A stretch of DNA of 64,000 nucleotides, from assembly GCF_006334915.2 (NCBI RefSeq), contig NZ_VDMA02000004.1, forward strand, positions 124,001 through 188,000, given 5' to 3'. The notes below the pieces were generated by a model that had not been told where the DNA came from, did no database searches, and saw only the letters and a program-made list of their open reading frames with translations. A program made the translations under genes and the position numbers. This document shows, in pieces, positions 33,352-46,132 of this stretch; position 1 is the first letter of the stretch; each line of letters starts with the position of its first letter. Origin of the DNA: Microbispora catharanthi. GTDB lineage: Bacteria > Actinomycetota > Actinomycetes > Streptosporangiales > Streptosporangiaceae.

Positions 33352-33515
33352 GCGAAGTCATCTCCTTCTGACGGTATGCGGCGTGGCAAGTATCCCGAAG
33401 GCCGGGCCGATCGGGAAAGCCGGGTATGTGGGGCGCCGGGAAACCCACGGTCATTCCGCGATTCACGGTTTTCCACAGCCCTGCCGCTTCTCAGTCTCAT
33501 CTCATCCGGGACAGG

Positions 33516-33521
33516 TAGGCT
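33516..33521 (+). promoter_or_regulatory. -10 box TAGGCT of a leaderless promoter
   Basis: TAGGCT is followed by 6 nt and GTG 33528, a very typical actinobacterial leaderless start. Confidence 0.6.
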
Positions 33522-33527
33522 CGCCCC

Positions 33528-34208
33528 GTGGACGTGCTCTTGGACCTTCTTGACCCGAAGTGGTGGCTGAGCATGCTCGGCGCCTTCGCGACGATCGGCG
33601 TCATCGCCATCGTATTCGCCGAGACGGGGCTGCTCGTCGGGTTCTTCCTGCCCGGTGACTCGCTGCTGGTGACCGCTGGAATTTTCAGCACCGCCGCCGC
33701 CGCGCAGGGATTCGGGATCGCGCCTCTGTCCCTGCCCACTCTGCTGATCGGCGCACCGCTGGCGGCGATCGCGGGAGCGCAGTTGGGCCACTTCCTGGGG
33801 GCGAAGGTCGGCAGGAAGATGTTCGACAAGCCGGACTCGCGGTTGTTCAAGAGGGAGCACGTCGAGAAGGCGGAGTTCTACTTCGAGAAGTTCGGTCCCG
33901 CGAAGGCCGTGGTCGCCGCGCGGTTCATGCCGATCGTCCGCACCTTCATGAACCCGGTGGCCGGCGTGCTGGAGATGGACGCGCGCCGCTTCTTCGTCTG
34001 GAACGCCCTCGGCGGTGTCGTCTGGGTCGAGGCCCTGCTGCTGCTCGGCTATTTCCTCGGCAGCAAGGTCGAGGGCATCGACAAGTACATCCTTCCCGGG
34101 GTCTTCGTCGTCATCCTTCTCTCGGTGATCCCCATTGTGCGCGAGGTCATGAAGAACCGCCGGGCCGCCACCGCCGCCCCCAAGGGCCGCCACCACGCCC
34201 CCCGGTGA
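33528..34208 (+). CDS. DedA-family membrane protein
   Basis: A 226-residue integral membrane protein of the DedA/VTT family, linked to undecaprenyl-phosphate or phospholipid translocation. Family motifs: ETGLLVGFFLPGDSLLV, the amphipathic EKAEFYFEKFGPAKAVVAARFMPIVRTF segment (two parts) with the conserved Arg-x-x-Pro-x-x-Arg, and NPVAGVLEMDARRFFVWN. Four to six hydrophobic helices; a basic C-terminal tail. Leaderless GTG start. Confidence 0.92.
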   Translation: MDVLLDLLDPKWWLSMLGAFATIGVIAIVFAETGLLVGFFLPGDSLLVTAGIFSTAAAAQGFGIAPLSLPTLLIGAPLAAIAGAQLGHFLGAKVGRKMFDKPDSRLFKREHVEKAEFYFEKFGPAKAVVAARFMPIVRTFMNPVAGVLEMDARRFFVWNALGGVVWVEALLLLGYFLGSKVEGIDKYILPGVFVVILLSVIPIVREVMKNRRAATAAPKGRHHAPR

Positions 34209-34329
34209 AGCCGCCGGTGGGACGCGCCGGCCGTGGGCCGGCGCCTATGGGGAGGCGGCGGATGACCTGCGGGAAAGTGCTGCCGCACAAGAAGTGACCG
34301 GTCAGTACTGAGATATGCCTCACACCCGC

Positions 34330-34335
34330 TACTCT
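34330..34335 (+). promoter_or_regulatory. -10 box TACTCT of a leaderless promoter
   Basis: TACTCT lies 7 nt before GTG 34343 and no ribosome-binding site is visible. Confidence 0.45.
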
Positions 34336-34342
34336 CGCGATT

Positions 34343-34792
34343 GTGGGACGCCACAGGTCTGATCCCCTCGGCATCGCCAGGCTGGCGCTGGTCGGTCTGG
34401 CGGCCGTGCTGCTGCTCGCCGTCATCGTGGTCGGGGCGAGAGCGCTGCTGTCCACGTTCGGCTCGGAGGAGCCCGCCTCCGGCGCGGCCTCCACCCCGTC
34501 GGCGCGGCCCTCCGCCGAGCCCTCCGCCGAGCCCTCCACACCCCGCGTGCCCACCGTCCGCGTGGTCTGCCGGGCCGACCGGTGTCCCGTGTTCGTCCGG
34601 GTGCCCGGCGGCGACGTGCTCATCGACCGGGACCTGGCCCGGGGCGAGCAGGCGTCCTACTTCCAGCCCGAACTCGACGTCGTCCTCGACGACGCGAGCA
34701 CGGTCGAGGTCTTCGAGAACGGAACCGCCAGGTCCCCCGGGCCGGCCGGCGAGCGGCAGGCGTTCAGTGTGAAGCGATCCGCGGATCAGTAG
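34343..34792 (+). CDS. Single-pass membrane protein with RodZ-tail-like domain
   Basis: A 149-residue protein: short basic cytoplasmic start, one transmembrane helix (residues ~12-35: ARLALVGLAAVLLLAVIVVG), a Ser/Pro/Ala linker with SAEPSAEPS repeats, and an extracytoplasmic ~80-residue beta domain (CPVFVRVPGGDVLIDRDLA, then ASTVEVFENGTA) resembling the DUF4115 tail of RodZ. It lacks the RodZ helix-turn-helix. Two cysteines near residue 75-79 may pair. Ends overlap convergent pyrE by 7 nt. Function unknown; the resemblance is by eye. Confidence 0.6.
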   Translation: MGRHRSDPLGIARLALVGLAAVLLLAVIVVGARALLSTFGSEEPASGAASTPSARPSAEPSAEPSTPRVPTVRVVCRADRCPVFVRVPGGDVLIDRDLARGEQASYFQPELDVVLDDASTVEVFENGTARSPGPAGERQAFSVKRSADQ

Positions 34793-35322
34793 AGCGACAG
34801 ATCAGTGAGGGAGTAGGCGGAGCGGTACGGCACGCCGGTCGCGGCCAGCGCCTCGTCGCCGCCCCGGTGCACGATCGTCGCGATGCCCACGACCTGCGCA
34901 CCGGCCTCGCGCAACGCCTCCACGGCGGTGAGCACGGACCCGCCCGTCGTGGTGGTGTCCTCCACCGCGAGCACCCGGCGTCCGGCGACGTCCGGACCCT
35001 CGATCCTGCGCTGCAGGCCGTGGGCCTTGCCCGCCTTGCGCACGACGAACGCGTCGAGCGTGCGGCCGCGGGCCGCCGCGGCGTGCAGCATCGACGTCGC
35101 CACCGGGTCGGCGCCCAGCGTGAGACCGCCGACCGCCTCGTAGTCCAGGTCCTCGGTGAGGTCCAGCATCACGCGGCCCACCAGCGGCGCCGCCACGCCG
35201 TCCAGGGTGATGCGGCGCAGATCGACGTACCAGTCGGCCTCCTTGCCGGAGGACAGCACGACCCGGCCGTGCACGATGCCCTTGTTCTTGATCTCGTCCA
35301 GCAGTCTCTCGCGGTCACTCAT
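34786..35322 (-). CDS. pyrE: Orotate phosphoribosyltransferase
   Basis: A 178-residue pyrimidine-synthesis enzyme joining orotate to PRPP. Motifs: LSSGKEADWYVDLRRITLDG, GGLTLGADPVATSM, the loop VRKAGKAHGLQRRIEG, and the PRPP-binding RVLAVEDTTTTGGSVLTAV. Normal length. Not in an operon with other pyr genes here. Its 3' end overlaps the convergent membrane-protein gene. Confidence 0.95.
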   Translation of the reverse strand: MSDRERLLDEIKNKGIVHGRVVLSSGKEADWYVDLRRITLDGVAAPLVGRVMLDLTEDLDYEAVGGLTLGADPVATSMLHAAAARGRTLDAFVVRKAGKAHGLQRRIEGPDVAGRRVLAVEDTTTTGGSVLTAVEALREAGAQVVGIATIVHRGGDEALAATGVPYRSAYSLTDLSLY

Positions 35323-35483
35323 GAGGCTCAGCGTACGGCCGGCCCCGCGGTGCGGGCCGTACGGGCCGGGTGGCCGGGTGTGGCGTGCGAAGACTACTGA
35401 GAGTAAAGAGGCCCCAGCGGTTTAGCCAGGACACGGACTGCGGAATGTATCGCCGTGCAACTCATCGTAATCGCGAGGTCGCA

Positions 35484-38400
35484 ATGCGTAGAGAAGTCCG
35501 GCATACCGACATGGAACTGCTTGAGGCCGTGCGGGGAGGCGACACCGCGGCCTTCGGGACGCTCTACCGGCGGCACTCGGCCGCCGCGCGGTCCCTGGCC
35601 CGGCAGGTCGTGCGGAGCGAGGGCGTGGTCGAGGACCTCCTCGTCGAGACCTTCGCGAGGGTGCTCGAGGTGGTGCGGCGGGGCGGCGGGCCCGCCTGCG
35701 CGTTCCGGCCCTACCTCCTCGCGTCGGTGCGCCGCTACGCCGCCGCCGGAGTGGTCGACCTGGCCGACGGCGACTCCCTCTACGTGGATCCCGAACTCAC
35801 GGGGCTGGAGCGCTCGCCGCTCGCCCGGGCGTACCGCTCGCTGCCGGAACGCTGGCGCACGGTGCTGTGGCACATGGAGATCGAGGGCGGCAGGCCCGCC
35901 GACACGGGCCCGCTGCTCGGCCTGTCGGGCAGGGCCGTGGCCCTTCTCACCCGGAGGGCCCGTCAGGGCCTGCGGGAGGCATACCTGCGGCTGCACCTGG
36001 AGAACGGCCCACGTGCCGAGTGCCGGCCGATCCTGTCCATGATCCTTCGCTATGTCGAGAACGGCCTGCCCAAGCAGGAGGCCGGCGCGGTCGACGCCCA
36101 CGTGGCCGAGTGCATCGACTGCCGGTCGGTCTTCCTCCAGCTGGTCGATCTCACGCAGGAACTGCGGGCCGTCGTCGGCCAGCTCGTCGCCGGGCCGGCC
36201 GTGGACGACTACCTCGCCGACCTCGCCACCGCGGCCGCCACGGGCTCACGGCCGTACGGCGGCGGCATGACGAGCGGCAGGAGCGGGCGCGGGCCGAACG
36301 GCCCGGTGGGTGGCCGGGTGGGTGGCAGGGTGGGCGCCCGGGCACGGGCGCGGCTGGAAGCCGTGCGCCATCACATGGGGGCGTGGACGAGCCGTCCGCA
36401 CCGCCGCGTGAGGGAGGCCGTCCGGGCCGCCCAGGGCGGAACCGGTCCGGCAGGGCGTGCGCGCGGACGGGCGGACGCGCTGCTGCGCGGGACGTACGGC
36501 CGGGCCCGGACGACGACGCGGCGCGCGTACGCGAAGGTGGGTGCGGTGCCGGGGGCGATGTACGGCCGTGCGCGAGCGATGACCAGGCGTGTGTTCGCGA
36601 AGGTGGGCCCGAAGGCGGGTGGGGTGCCGCGGGTGGCGTTCGCCCGTGCGCGGGCGGCGCTGGCGCGGCTGTCCGCACTGGTGCGGGGCGTGCCGACGCC
36701 GCATCGCGCGGTGCTGGGAGGCATCGCCGTGGCCGCCCTCGCGACCGCCGCCTTCCTGCTCGTCGCCCAGCCGGCGGGCATGCTGTTCACCGGCAGCTCG
36801 AGAGGACAGGACGGGACGCGGGCTCTGGACCGCCCGCAGCCCCCGGACAGCGCCGCCCCGCGTTCGCGGGCCGCCACCGGCCACGCCGGGTCGGCGGGCG
36901 CCGCGTCCCCGTACGCCCCGCAGAGGCCGAGCGCCCAGGAGTCCCGGACGGCCGTGAGCGCCCCGGCGCCGGAGACCGCGGACGATCCGGCGGACGTAAG
37001 CGGTACCGACGGGCCGAGCGCGGGCATCGCGCTCGGCATGCCCGAGATCACCGGAAGGGTCACCCCCGGTGCCGACCGGCGGCCGCCGCGGGAGGAGCCC
37101 ACGGCAGGGGAAGCCACGGCAGGGGAAGACACGGCAGGGGAAGACACAGCGCAGAAAGCCACGGGCCAGGAGGCCACGGGATCGCTGCCCGGCCGTGGCA
37201 GGGCGGGCGAGGATCACCGGGCCCCACGCCGCGACGACGGACGACCGGCGGCCTCCGGCGTCCAGGGCCCCGCAGGCGGACAGCACGCGGGTGCCGGCCG
37301 CGAGACCGGGCGGCTCACGGGTCGCGGACAGGGCAGCGGGGGACAGGTGGGCAGGCGTGCGGTGAGCGAGCCGGATACGACCACCGTCCTCGCCGGTCGG
37401 GACCAGGACTCTCGCGACGCGGACGCCTCCGGCACCTCGGCCCCCAAGCGGGAGCAAGTGCGAGGTCAGCTCTCCCGGCGCCCCTACCAGGACCATCGCG
37501 CCCAAGCCCGCGCGCAGGGAACTACGCGGGGCAGCGTCCAGGCCCGCGCGCAGGCCGGGGCGCGGCAGGCACCGGAGCGGGCTCGTGAGCGGCGCGAGTC
37601 GCAGGCAGGCCGTCCGGCCACCGACCGCGCCCCACTCGTGCGGCCAGGAACCGCACATGGCCGCCCGCAGGCAGAGGAGCGCGGCCGTGAGGCTCGTGAG
37701 CATGCCCGATCGGGCCGGAGCGACACCGGCGGAGTCGAGAAGGCCGCAGGCGGCGGGAGAAAGGCGAAAGAGGCGCTCGTCGCCGCCGTCGATCCGCTCG
37801 GCGCCCTGCTGCGCGGCCAGTCCGGGCTCGTCGCCGTACGGCTGCGCAACGCGGGCGACGCGGCCACCGGCGAGGTCACCGCGACGGTGACCCTCCCGCC
37901 CGGCGTCCGCTACCTGGGTCAGGACGGGCGCGGAGGCCGGAGCCGCGCGGCGGGCGGCGGTACGCGACAGGGCCACGAGCCGAAGCCGGGCGCCGTGGGG
38001 CAGAACGGTGCCGTGCGGGAGGACCGCGAGCCGGGCGACGGCGCCGGTCAGGGGCGGGCGGCGGGCGGGCGCGCGGAGCGCGCGCGTTCGGGAAGCGGCG
38101 CGGGCGACGGCTGGTCGTGTGAATCGTCGGGCCGCCTGGCGTCGGGCCAAGTGGTGCGGTGCGTCCGGGGACCGCTCGCGGCAGGTGAGGTGACGGCGAT
38201 CTTCCTGAAGGTGGCCGTGGCGGCGGACGCGCCCACCGGCCGGGCCTTCACGGTGCGGGTGCGGTCGGGGCGGCTGGAGACCACCGCGGAATCGACCGTG
38301 GGGGTGCGCGCATCGGGCGCGGCCGCGCGCTTCGCCGCGGACGGCCGCCTCCTCGCCCGGGTCGTCGGAAACGCGCTTGTGAGCTCCGCCGCGCCGGCCG

Positions 38401-39161
38401 CTCCCTGCGGAGCCGCCGTGGGCGGCCGGGATCCGGGCGTGAGCGTGCCGGTCGACCTCGACAGGGACCCCTCGACGCGTACGTCCAGTTGCGCCGATCT
38501 CGACCTGCCCGCCGGCAGCCAGGTGTTGTGGGCGGGCCTCTACTGGTCGGGCGGCGGCCGGGGGGCGGTTCCCGCGGAGGACATCCGGGTGCGCGCTCCG
38601 GGGATGCCGGGATACGCGCCCCTGCACGCCGCCGAGGTCGCCCGGCGGAATCTGCCCACCGGGTCCGGTTATCAGGCTTTCGCCGACGTGACCTCTCTCG
38701 TCCGCGCGGCGGGTGGAGGCCGCTGGTGGGTCGCGGGCGCCCCGGCGCGTACGGGAACGGTCCGGCACGCGGCCTGGGGCCTGGTGGTGATGGCCGAGGA
38801 CGCGCGGCAGCCGTACACGCGGGCCGTGGTCCTGGACGCCGCGGCGGTCATCGGGAGCGAGGAGAAGGCCCTGCGGCTCCCCCTCGACGGCCTCGCCCCG
38901 GGCGGCGCGCCCGCGCGGATCGACCTGATGGTGTGGAACGGCGAGGGGGTCAGGGCGGGGGTCGTCACCATGAGTGATCGCGCTCGCGGGGACCGGGAGG
39001 ACCGGAGCCGGGAGGGTGTCCTGGGCCAAGGAGACGACGGAGGCGTCGCGGTCGACACGCTCCACGCCCTCCTGGGACCCCACCCCGCACTCCAGCTCGC
39101 CACCCGGCGCGACCCCGTCTTCTTCGGCGTCGCGGTCGTGAGCGCGAGAACGTGGTCTTGA
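35484..39161 (+). CDS. Sigma factor / anti-sigma / membrane / extracellular-domain fusion
   Basis: A 1225-residue single protein. Residues ~10-75 are ECF sigma region 2 (ELLEAVRGGDTAAFGTLYRR) and ~115-170 region 4 (RSLPERWRTVLWHMEIEGG). A ZAS-type anti-sigma zinc motif follows: H206-x3-C210-x2-C213 (HVAECIDC). Residues ~225-400 are Arg/Ala-rich with 22-26-residue repeats; a membrane helix spans ~409-433. Outside lie a ~330-residue disordered Gly/Arg/Glu linker, a DUF11-like beta domain interrupted by a long insert (~765-960), and a final ~260-residue domain with the VLWAGLYWSGG motif. This resembles the ECF52/ECF53 type of membrane-tethered sigma factors (from memory). Start ATG 35484 has GAGG 5 nt upstream. 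Release by proteolysis is expected, not shown. Confidence 0.85.
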   Translation: MRREVRHTDMELLEAVRGGDTAAFGTLYRRHSAAARSLARQVVRSEGVVEDLLVETFARVLEVVRRGGGPACAFRPYLLASVRRYAAAGVVDLADGDSLYVDPELTGLERSPLARAYRSLPERWRTVLWHMEIEGGRPADTGPLLGLSGRAVALLTRRARQGLREAYLRLHLENGPRAECRPILSMILRYVENGLPKQEAGAVDAHVAECIDCRSVFLQLVDLTQELRAVVGQLVAGPAVDDYLADLATAAATGSRPYGGGMTSGRSGRGPNGPVGGRVGGRVGARARARLEAVRHHMGAWTSRPHRRVREAVRAAQGGTGPAGRARGRADALLRGTYGRARTTTRRAYAKVGAVPGAMYGRARAMTRRVFAKVGPKAGGVPRVAFARARAALARLSALVRGVPTPHRAVLGGIAVAALATAAFLLVAQPAGMLFTGSSRGQDGTRALDRPQPPDSAAPRSRAATGHAGSAGAASPYAPQRPSAQESRTAVSAPAPETADDPADVSGTDGPSAGIALGMPEITGRVTPGADRRPPREEPTAGEATAGEDTAGEDTAQKATGQEATGSLPGRGRAGEDHRAPRRDDGRPAASGVQGPAGGQHAGAGRETGRLTGRGQGSGGQVGRRAVSEPDTTTVLAGRDQDSRDADASGTSAPKREQVRGQLSRRPYQDHRAQARAQGTTRGSVQARAQAGARQAPERARERRESQAGRPATDRAPLVRPGTAHGRPQAEERGREAREHARSGRSDTGGVEKAAGGGRKAKEALVAAVDPLGALLRGQSGLVAVRLRNAGDAATGEVTATVTLPPGVRYLGQDGRGGRSRAAGGGTRQGHEPKPGAVGQNGAVREDREPGDGAGQGRAAGGRAERARSGSGAGDGWSCESSGRLASGQVVRCVRGPLAAGEVTAIFLKVAVAADAPTGRAFTVRVRSGRLETTAESTVGVRASGAAARFAADGRLLARVVGNALVSSAAPAAPCGAAVGGRDPGVSVPVDLDRDPSTRTSSCADLDLPAGSQVLWAGLYWSGGGRGAVPAEDIRVRAPGMPGYAPLHAAEVARRNLPTGSGYQAFADVTSLVRAAGGGRWWVAGAPARTGTVRHAAWGLVVMAEDARQPYTRAVVLDAAAVIGSEEKALRLPLDGLAPGGAPARIDLMVWNGEGVRAGVVTMSDRARGDREDRSREGVLGQGDDGGVAVDTLHALLGPHPALQLATRRDPVFFGVAVVSARTWS
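36495..36660 (+). repeat. Coding repeats in the juxtamembrane linker of the sigma fusion
   Basis: Three in-frame copies begin YGRARTTTRRAYAKVG (36495), YGRARAMTRRVFAKVG (36561) and FARARAALARLSALVR (36639), spaced 22 and 26 residues. They form basic helices just inside the membrane. Confidence 0.65.
37101..37175 (+). repeat. 15-bp tandem repeats encoding TAGEx units
   Basis: ACGGCAGGGGAAG(C/A)C occurs three times exactly or nearly so, then two diverged copies, giving the acidic segment TAGEA-TAGED-TAGED-TAQKA-TGQEA in the extracellular linker. Confidence 0.7.
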
Positions 39162-39433
39162 CAGTTCCCCTCACTGCGGGGAGGGGAACCGACCGTCGCC
39201 GGTTCGGCTTTCCGCTTCATCGCCGGTCGCCTCCTCGCCCGTTTTCCATAACAAATTGGTGGGAGGCGATACCTGGACAAACTGGTACGGTCGGCGTGAA
39301 CGCTTCCGATCCCACGGTCGTGGGCGTCCCGATCCCCCCACCAGGCGGGCGAGGGCTGAATCGCCGGGAATCACCCTCGCGGGAAGACACGCTTGTCTAC
39401 CCTGAGAGAGCCACGTAGGAAGGGCGGTGTCGC
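39162..39433. other. Intergenic region before the NYN gene
   Basis: 272 nt without a supported gene. It holds a terminator hairpin at its start. TGGACAAACTGGTACGGT near 39271 and TACCCT near 39403 are promoter-like; the first resembles the region before the GTG at 4031. Confidence 0.35.
39164..39189 (+). terminator. Terminator of the sigma-fusion gene
   Basis: GTTCCCCTC and GAGGGGAAC form a perfect 9-bp stem with an 8-nt loop, 3 nt after the stop codon. Confidence 0.65.
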
Positions 39434-41005
39434 GTGGATCGCTGCGCGCTGTTCGTTGACGCCGGCTACTTGCTGGCAGACGGCGCGATGGCCGTCCATG
39501 GGACCCGCCATCGCGAGGCCGTCTCCTGGGACTATCCGGGCCTGCTGCAGCTCCTGACCAACCTGTCAAGAGAGCGCACGGGCCTGCCGCTCCTGCGCTG
39601 CTACTGGTACGAGGCGACCGTCGAGGGCCGCCGTACGCCGGAGCACGACGTGCTGGCGGACATCCCCGGACTCAAGCTCCGCCTCGGCCGGATCAGGCCG
39701 GGCCGGCGGGAGGGCGTGGACGCCCAGGTCCACCGCGACCTCATGACCCTGGCGCGCAACAACGCGGTCTGCGACGCGGTCGTGGTCAGCGGCGACGAGG
39801 ACCTCACTCAGGTGGTGAGCGACGCGCAGGACCTCGGCATCCGTGTGACCGTCATGCAGATCGCCGCCGACGGCGCCTGGTCGGCGGCGCGCACCCTGCG
39901 GCAGGAGTGCGACGACCTCGTCGAGATCGCGAGCGGCCATCTCCGGCCGTACGTCACGATGCTCACCGGAGCGGACCCCGGTCCCGGCCTCGGCAACGGC
40001 CAGTCCCACGGCAACGGCCTCGTCCCCCATGGGAATGGTTCGCTGTCCAACGGAACCCACCTCACCGGCTCCCATCAGAACGGGACACAGCCGAACGGGA
40101 CACAACCGAACGGGTCGCAGCAGAACAGCGGCCAGTCGCAGGGGAGCCACGCCGCCGGCCTTCACGGCGGGGCGACCCCGCTGACGGGATCGCACGGCGC
40201 CCCCTCGCAGAGCGCGTCGCACGATCCGGGTGCTTCCGGCGCGGCGTCGAACGTCACCCAACCGCACGCCACGGGAACACCCGGCACGGGCACCCACAGC
40301 GGCGGATCGCACGGCACGGGCATCCAGGGAACCGGCACCCAGGGAAGCGGCACCCACGTGAACGGCACCGAGGGAAGCGGTGCCCAGGGAAGCGGCGCCT
40401 ACGGCACTGGCGCGCACGGAACGGGGGCGCACAGCGGCGGGCGGTCCTCCGCCGCCCACGCGCGTCCGGCCCTTCCGGCGCAGCCGTCTCCGCCGGTCTA
40501 CAACGGCTACCCGCCGGAGTCCCCGCAGCCGCCCGTGCAGCCGTCTCAGCAGCAGCGCCAGGCTCAGCCGCCCGCGAGCACCCCGCTGCCGGCTCCGCCG
40601 GCGTCCACCCCGCCCTCGCCGCCCTCGGGAGTCCAGACGCCGCCGAGCAGCCCGGTGCAGAGCCAGTACGGCTCCGGCCCCGCCGGCTACTCGCCCTCCC
40701 AGCTGGGGCCGTACACGGGTCCGCAGCCCGCTCCGGTGCCGGTCCATACGGGAGGCACCACGACGCTCGCCGAGGCGGTGAAGGCGGCGCACAAGGAGGG
40801 CCACGACTTCGGCGAGTCGGTCGCCAGGGACGCCCCCGCGCTGTGGCTGGAGGCCGTGCTCGCCCGCAAGCCCCGGATGCCGTCCGATCTCGAGGCCCGC
40901 CTGCTGCAGGGGTCCTCGCTGCCGATCGACTTCCTGCTGCACGACGAGGTCCGGCACGCCCTGCGCCGCGGCTTCTGGGACGCCCTGGAACGCGCCCGCC
41001 GCTGA
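39434..41005 (+). CDS. NYN-domain protein with low-complexity middle
   Basis: A 523-residue protein. Residues ~1-175 are a NYN/PIN-like nuclease domain with all acidic positions: ALFVDAGYLL, GVDAQVHRDLM and VVVSGDEDLTQVV. Residues ~180-345 are Gly/Thr/Ser/Asn/His-rich near-repeats (NGTQPNGTQPNGSQQN, then GTGTQGSGTH units); ~350-435 are Pro/Gln-rich. The last ~85 residues are a conserved-looking helical domain (LAEAVKAAHKEGHDFGESVA, then LLHDEVRHALRRGFWDAL). It is probably an RNA-acting nuclease whose disordered middle could drive assembly; the role is unknown. AGGAAGGG stands ~9 nt before GTG 39434. Confidence 0.8.
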   Translation: MDRCALFVDAGYLLADGAMAVHGTRHREAVSWDYPGLLQLLTNLSRERTGLPLLRCYWYEATVEGRRTPEHDVLADIPGLKLRLGRIRPGRREGVDAQVHRDLMTLARNNAVCDAVVVSGDEDLTQVVSDAQDLGIRVTVMQIAADGAWSAARTLRQECDDLVEIASGHLRPYVTMLTGADPGPGLGNGQSHGNGLVPHGNGSLSNGTHLTGSHQNGTQPNGTQPNGSQQNSGQSQGSHAAGLHGGATPLTGSHGAPSQSASHDPGASGAASNVTQPHATGTPGTGTHSGGSHGTGIQGTGTQGSGTHVNGTEGSGAQGSGAYGTGAHGTGAHSGGRSSAAHARPALPAQPSPPVYNGYPPESPQPPVQPSQQQRQAQPPASTPLPAPPASTPPSPPSGVQTPPSSPVQSQYGSGPAGYSPSQLGPYTGPQPAPVPVHTGGTTTLAEAVKAAHKEGHDFGESVARDAPALWLEAVLARKPRMPSDLEARLLQGSSLPIDFLLHDEVRHALRRGFWDALERARR

Positions 41006-41137
41006 CCGGGCCCTTCCGTGGTCCCACCCGGGTGAGCCGGGGAGGAACGCAGCGCGTGTGCCGCCGCGCCACGCTCATCCTGACCCAGGCGGAGGCGCCC
41101 CATCCCCAGCCACGCTGAACGGGGCGTGTACGCGGTG

Positions 41138-41764
41138 TCAGCCGAGAGCGTCGAAGCCGGCCCGGAGGTGGGCGACCCGTTCGCTCAGCTCGGCGACGGC
41201 GCCGTTCAGGGGCGCGTCACCGGACTTGTCCGCCAGCTCCCGCACCCGCCGTAGCTCGTCCTCGACAGCGGTGACGCGGCCGGACAGTTCGGCCAGTACG
41301 GAGGTGTGGTCGCCGCCGCCCGGCAGTTCGTTCGAGAGGCGTTCGCGCAGCAGCGCCGCCTGCTCGGTGAGCCGCCGGTTCATCGTGTAGAGCTCCACGA
41401 ACACGGCGACCTTGGCGCGCAGCACCCAGGGGTCGAACGGTTTGGTGAGGTAGTCCACGGCCCCGGCGGCGTACCCGCGGAAGGCGTAGTCGGGGGCGCT
41501 GTCGACCACGGTCAGGAAGATGATCGGGATGTTTCTGGTGCGCTCTCTCCGTTTGATGTGCGCGGCGGTCTCGAAGCCGTCCATGCCCGGCATGCGCACG
41601 TCGAGCAGGATCAGGGCGAAGTCGGTCGACAGGAGGGCCTTCAGCGCCTCCTCTCCGGACCGGGCCCGTATGGGCACGACGTCCAGCGAGCTGAGGATCG
41701 CCTCCAGGGCGATCAGGTTCTCCTCGCGGTCGTCGACCAGCAGGACCCTGGCGCGGTCAGGCAT
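41138..41764 (-). CDS. Response regulator with coiled-coil tail
   Basis: A 208-residue protein. Residues 1-~125 form a receiver domain: VLLVDDREENLIAL with the acid pair, phospho-acceptor D55 in ILLDVRMPGMDG, FLTVVDS and the lysine in LTKPFDPWVL. The rest is a coiled coil with no output domain (YTMNRRLTEQAALLRERLS onwards). It begins 3 nt after the stop of the hybrid kinase gene, so the two are translated together and it is probably the kinase's partner. The output may be protein-protein contact, for instance with the PP2C phosphatase. Confidence 0.92.
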   Translation of the reverse strand: MPDRARVLLVDDREENLIALEAILSSLDVVPIRARSGEEALKALLSTDFALILLDVRMPGMDGFETAAHIKRRERTRNIPIIFLTVVDSAPDYAFRGYAAGAVDYLTKPFDPWVLRAKVAVFVELYTMNRRLTEQAALLRERLSNELPGGGDHTSVLAELSGRVTAVEDELRRVRELADKSGDAPLNGAVAELSERVAHLRAGFDALG

Positions 41765-41767
41765 CGA

Positions 41768-45979
<4,212 letters not shown>

Positions 45980-46097
45980 TTAGCCTCCTTTACCCCGACG
46001 GGGCTGACGCGACCAAGGCGTAGGGCCTCATACGGCCTGTCCAGCCGCGGACTCCATGCCAGTCTGTCACGTTCCGTGGGGTGCGGGGCCCCCTTGC

Positions 46098-46127
46098 TTG
46101 ACCCGAGGTCAGGCGGAAGTGTGGTAA
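46098..46127 (+). promoter_or_regulatory. Candidate promoter of the PP2C gene
   Basis: TTGACC (46098-46103), an 18-nt spacer and TGGTAA (46122-46127) lie just before ATG 46133. The -35 box is good; the -10 is weak. Confidence 0.3.
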
Positions 46128-46132
46128 GCACA

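Noticed and set aside
36246-39083. Minus-strand 945-codon open frame inside the sigma fusion
   Set aside because: Product is low-complexity Arg/Pro/His sequence, caused by GC bias opposite the real gene.
40081-40430. Possible CRISPR-like or satellite repeat
   Set aside because: The repeats are short, irregular and in frame with the NYN protein (Gly-Thr-Gln/His units); no spacers.
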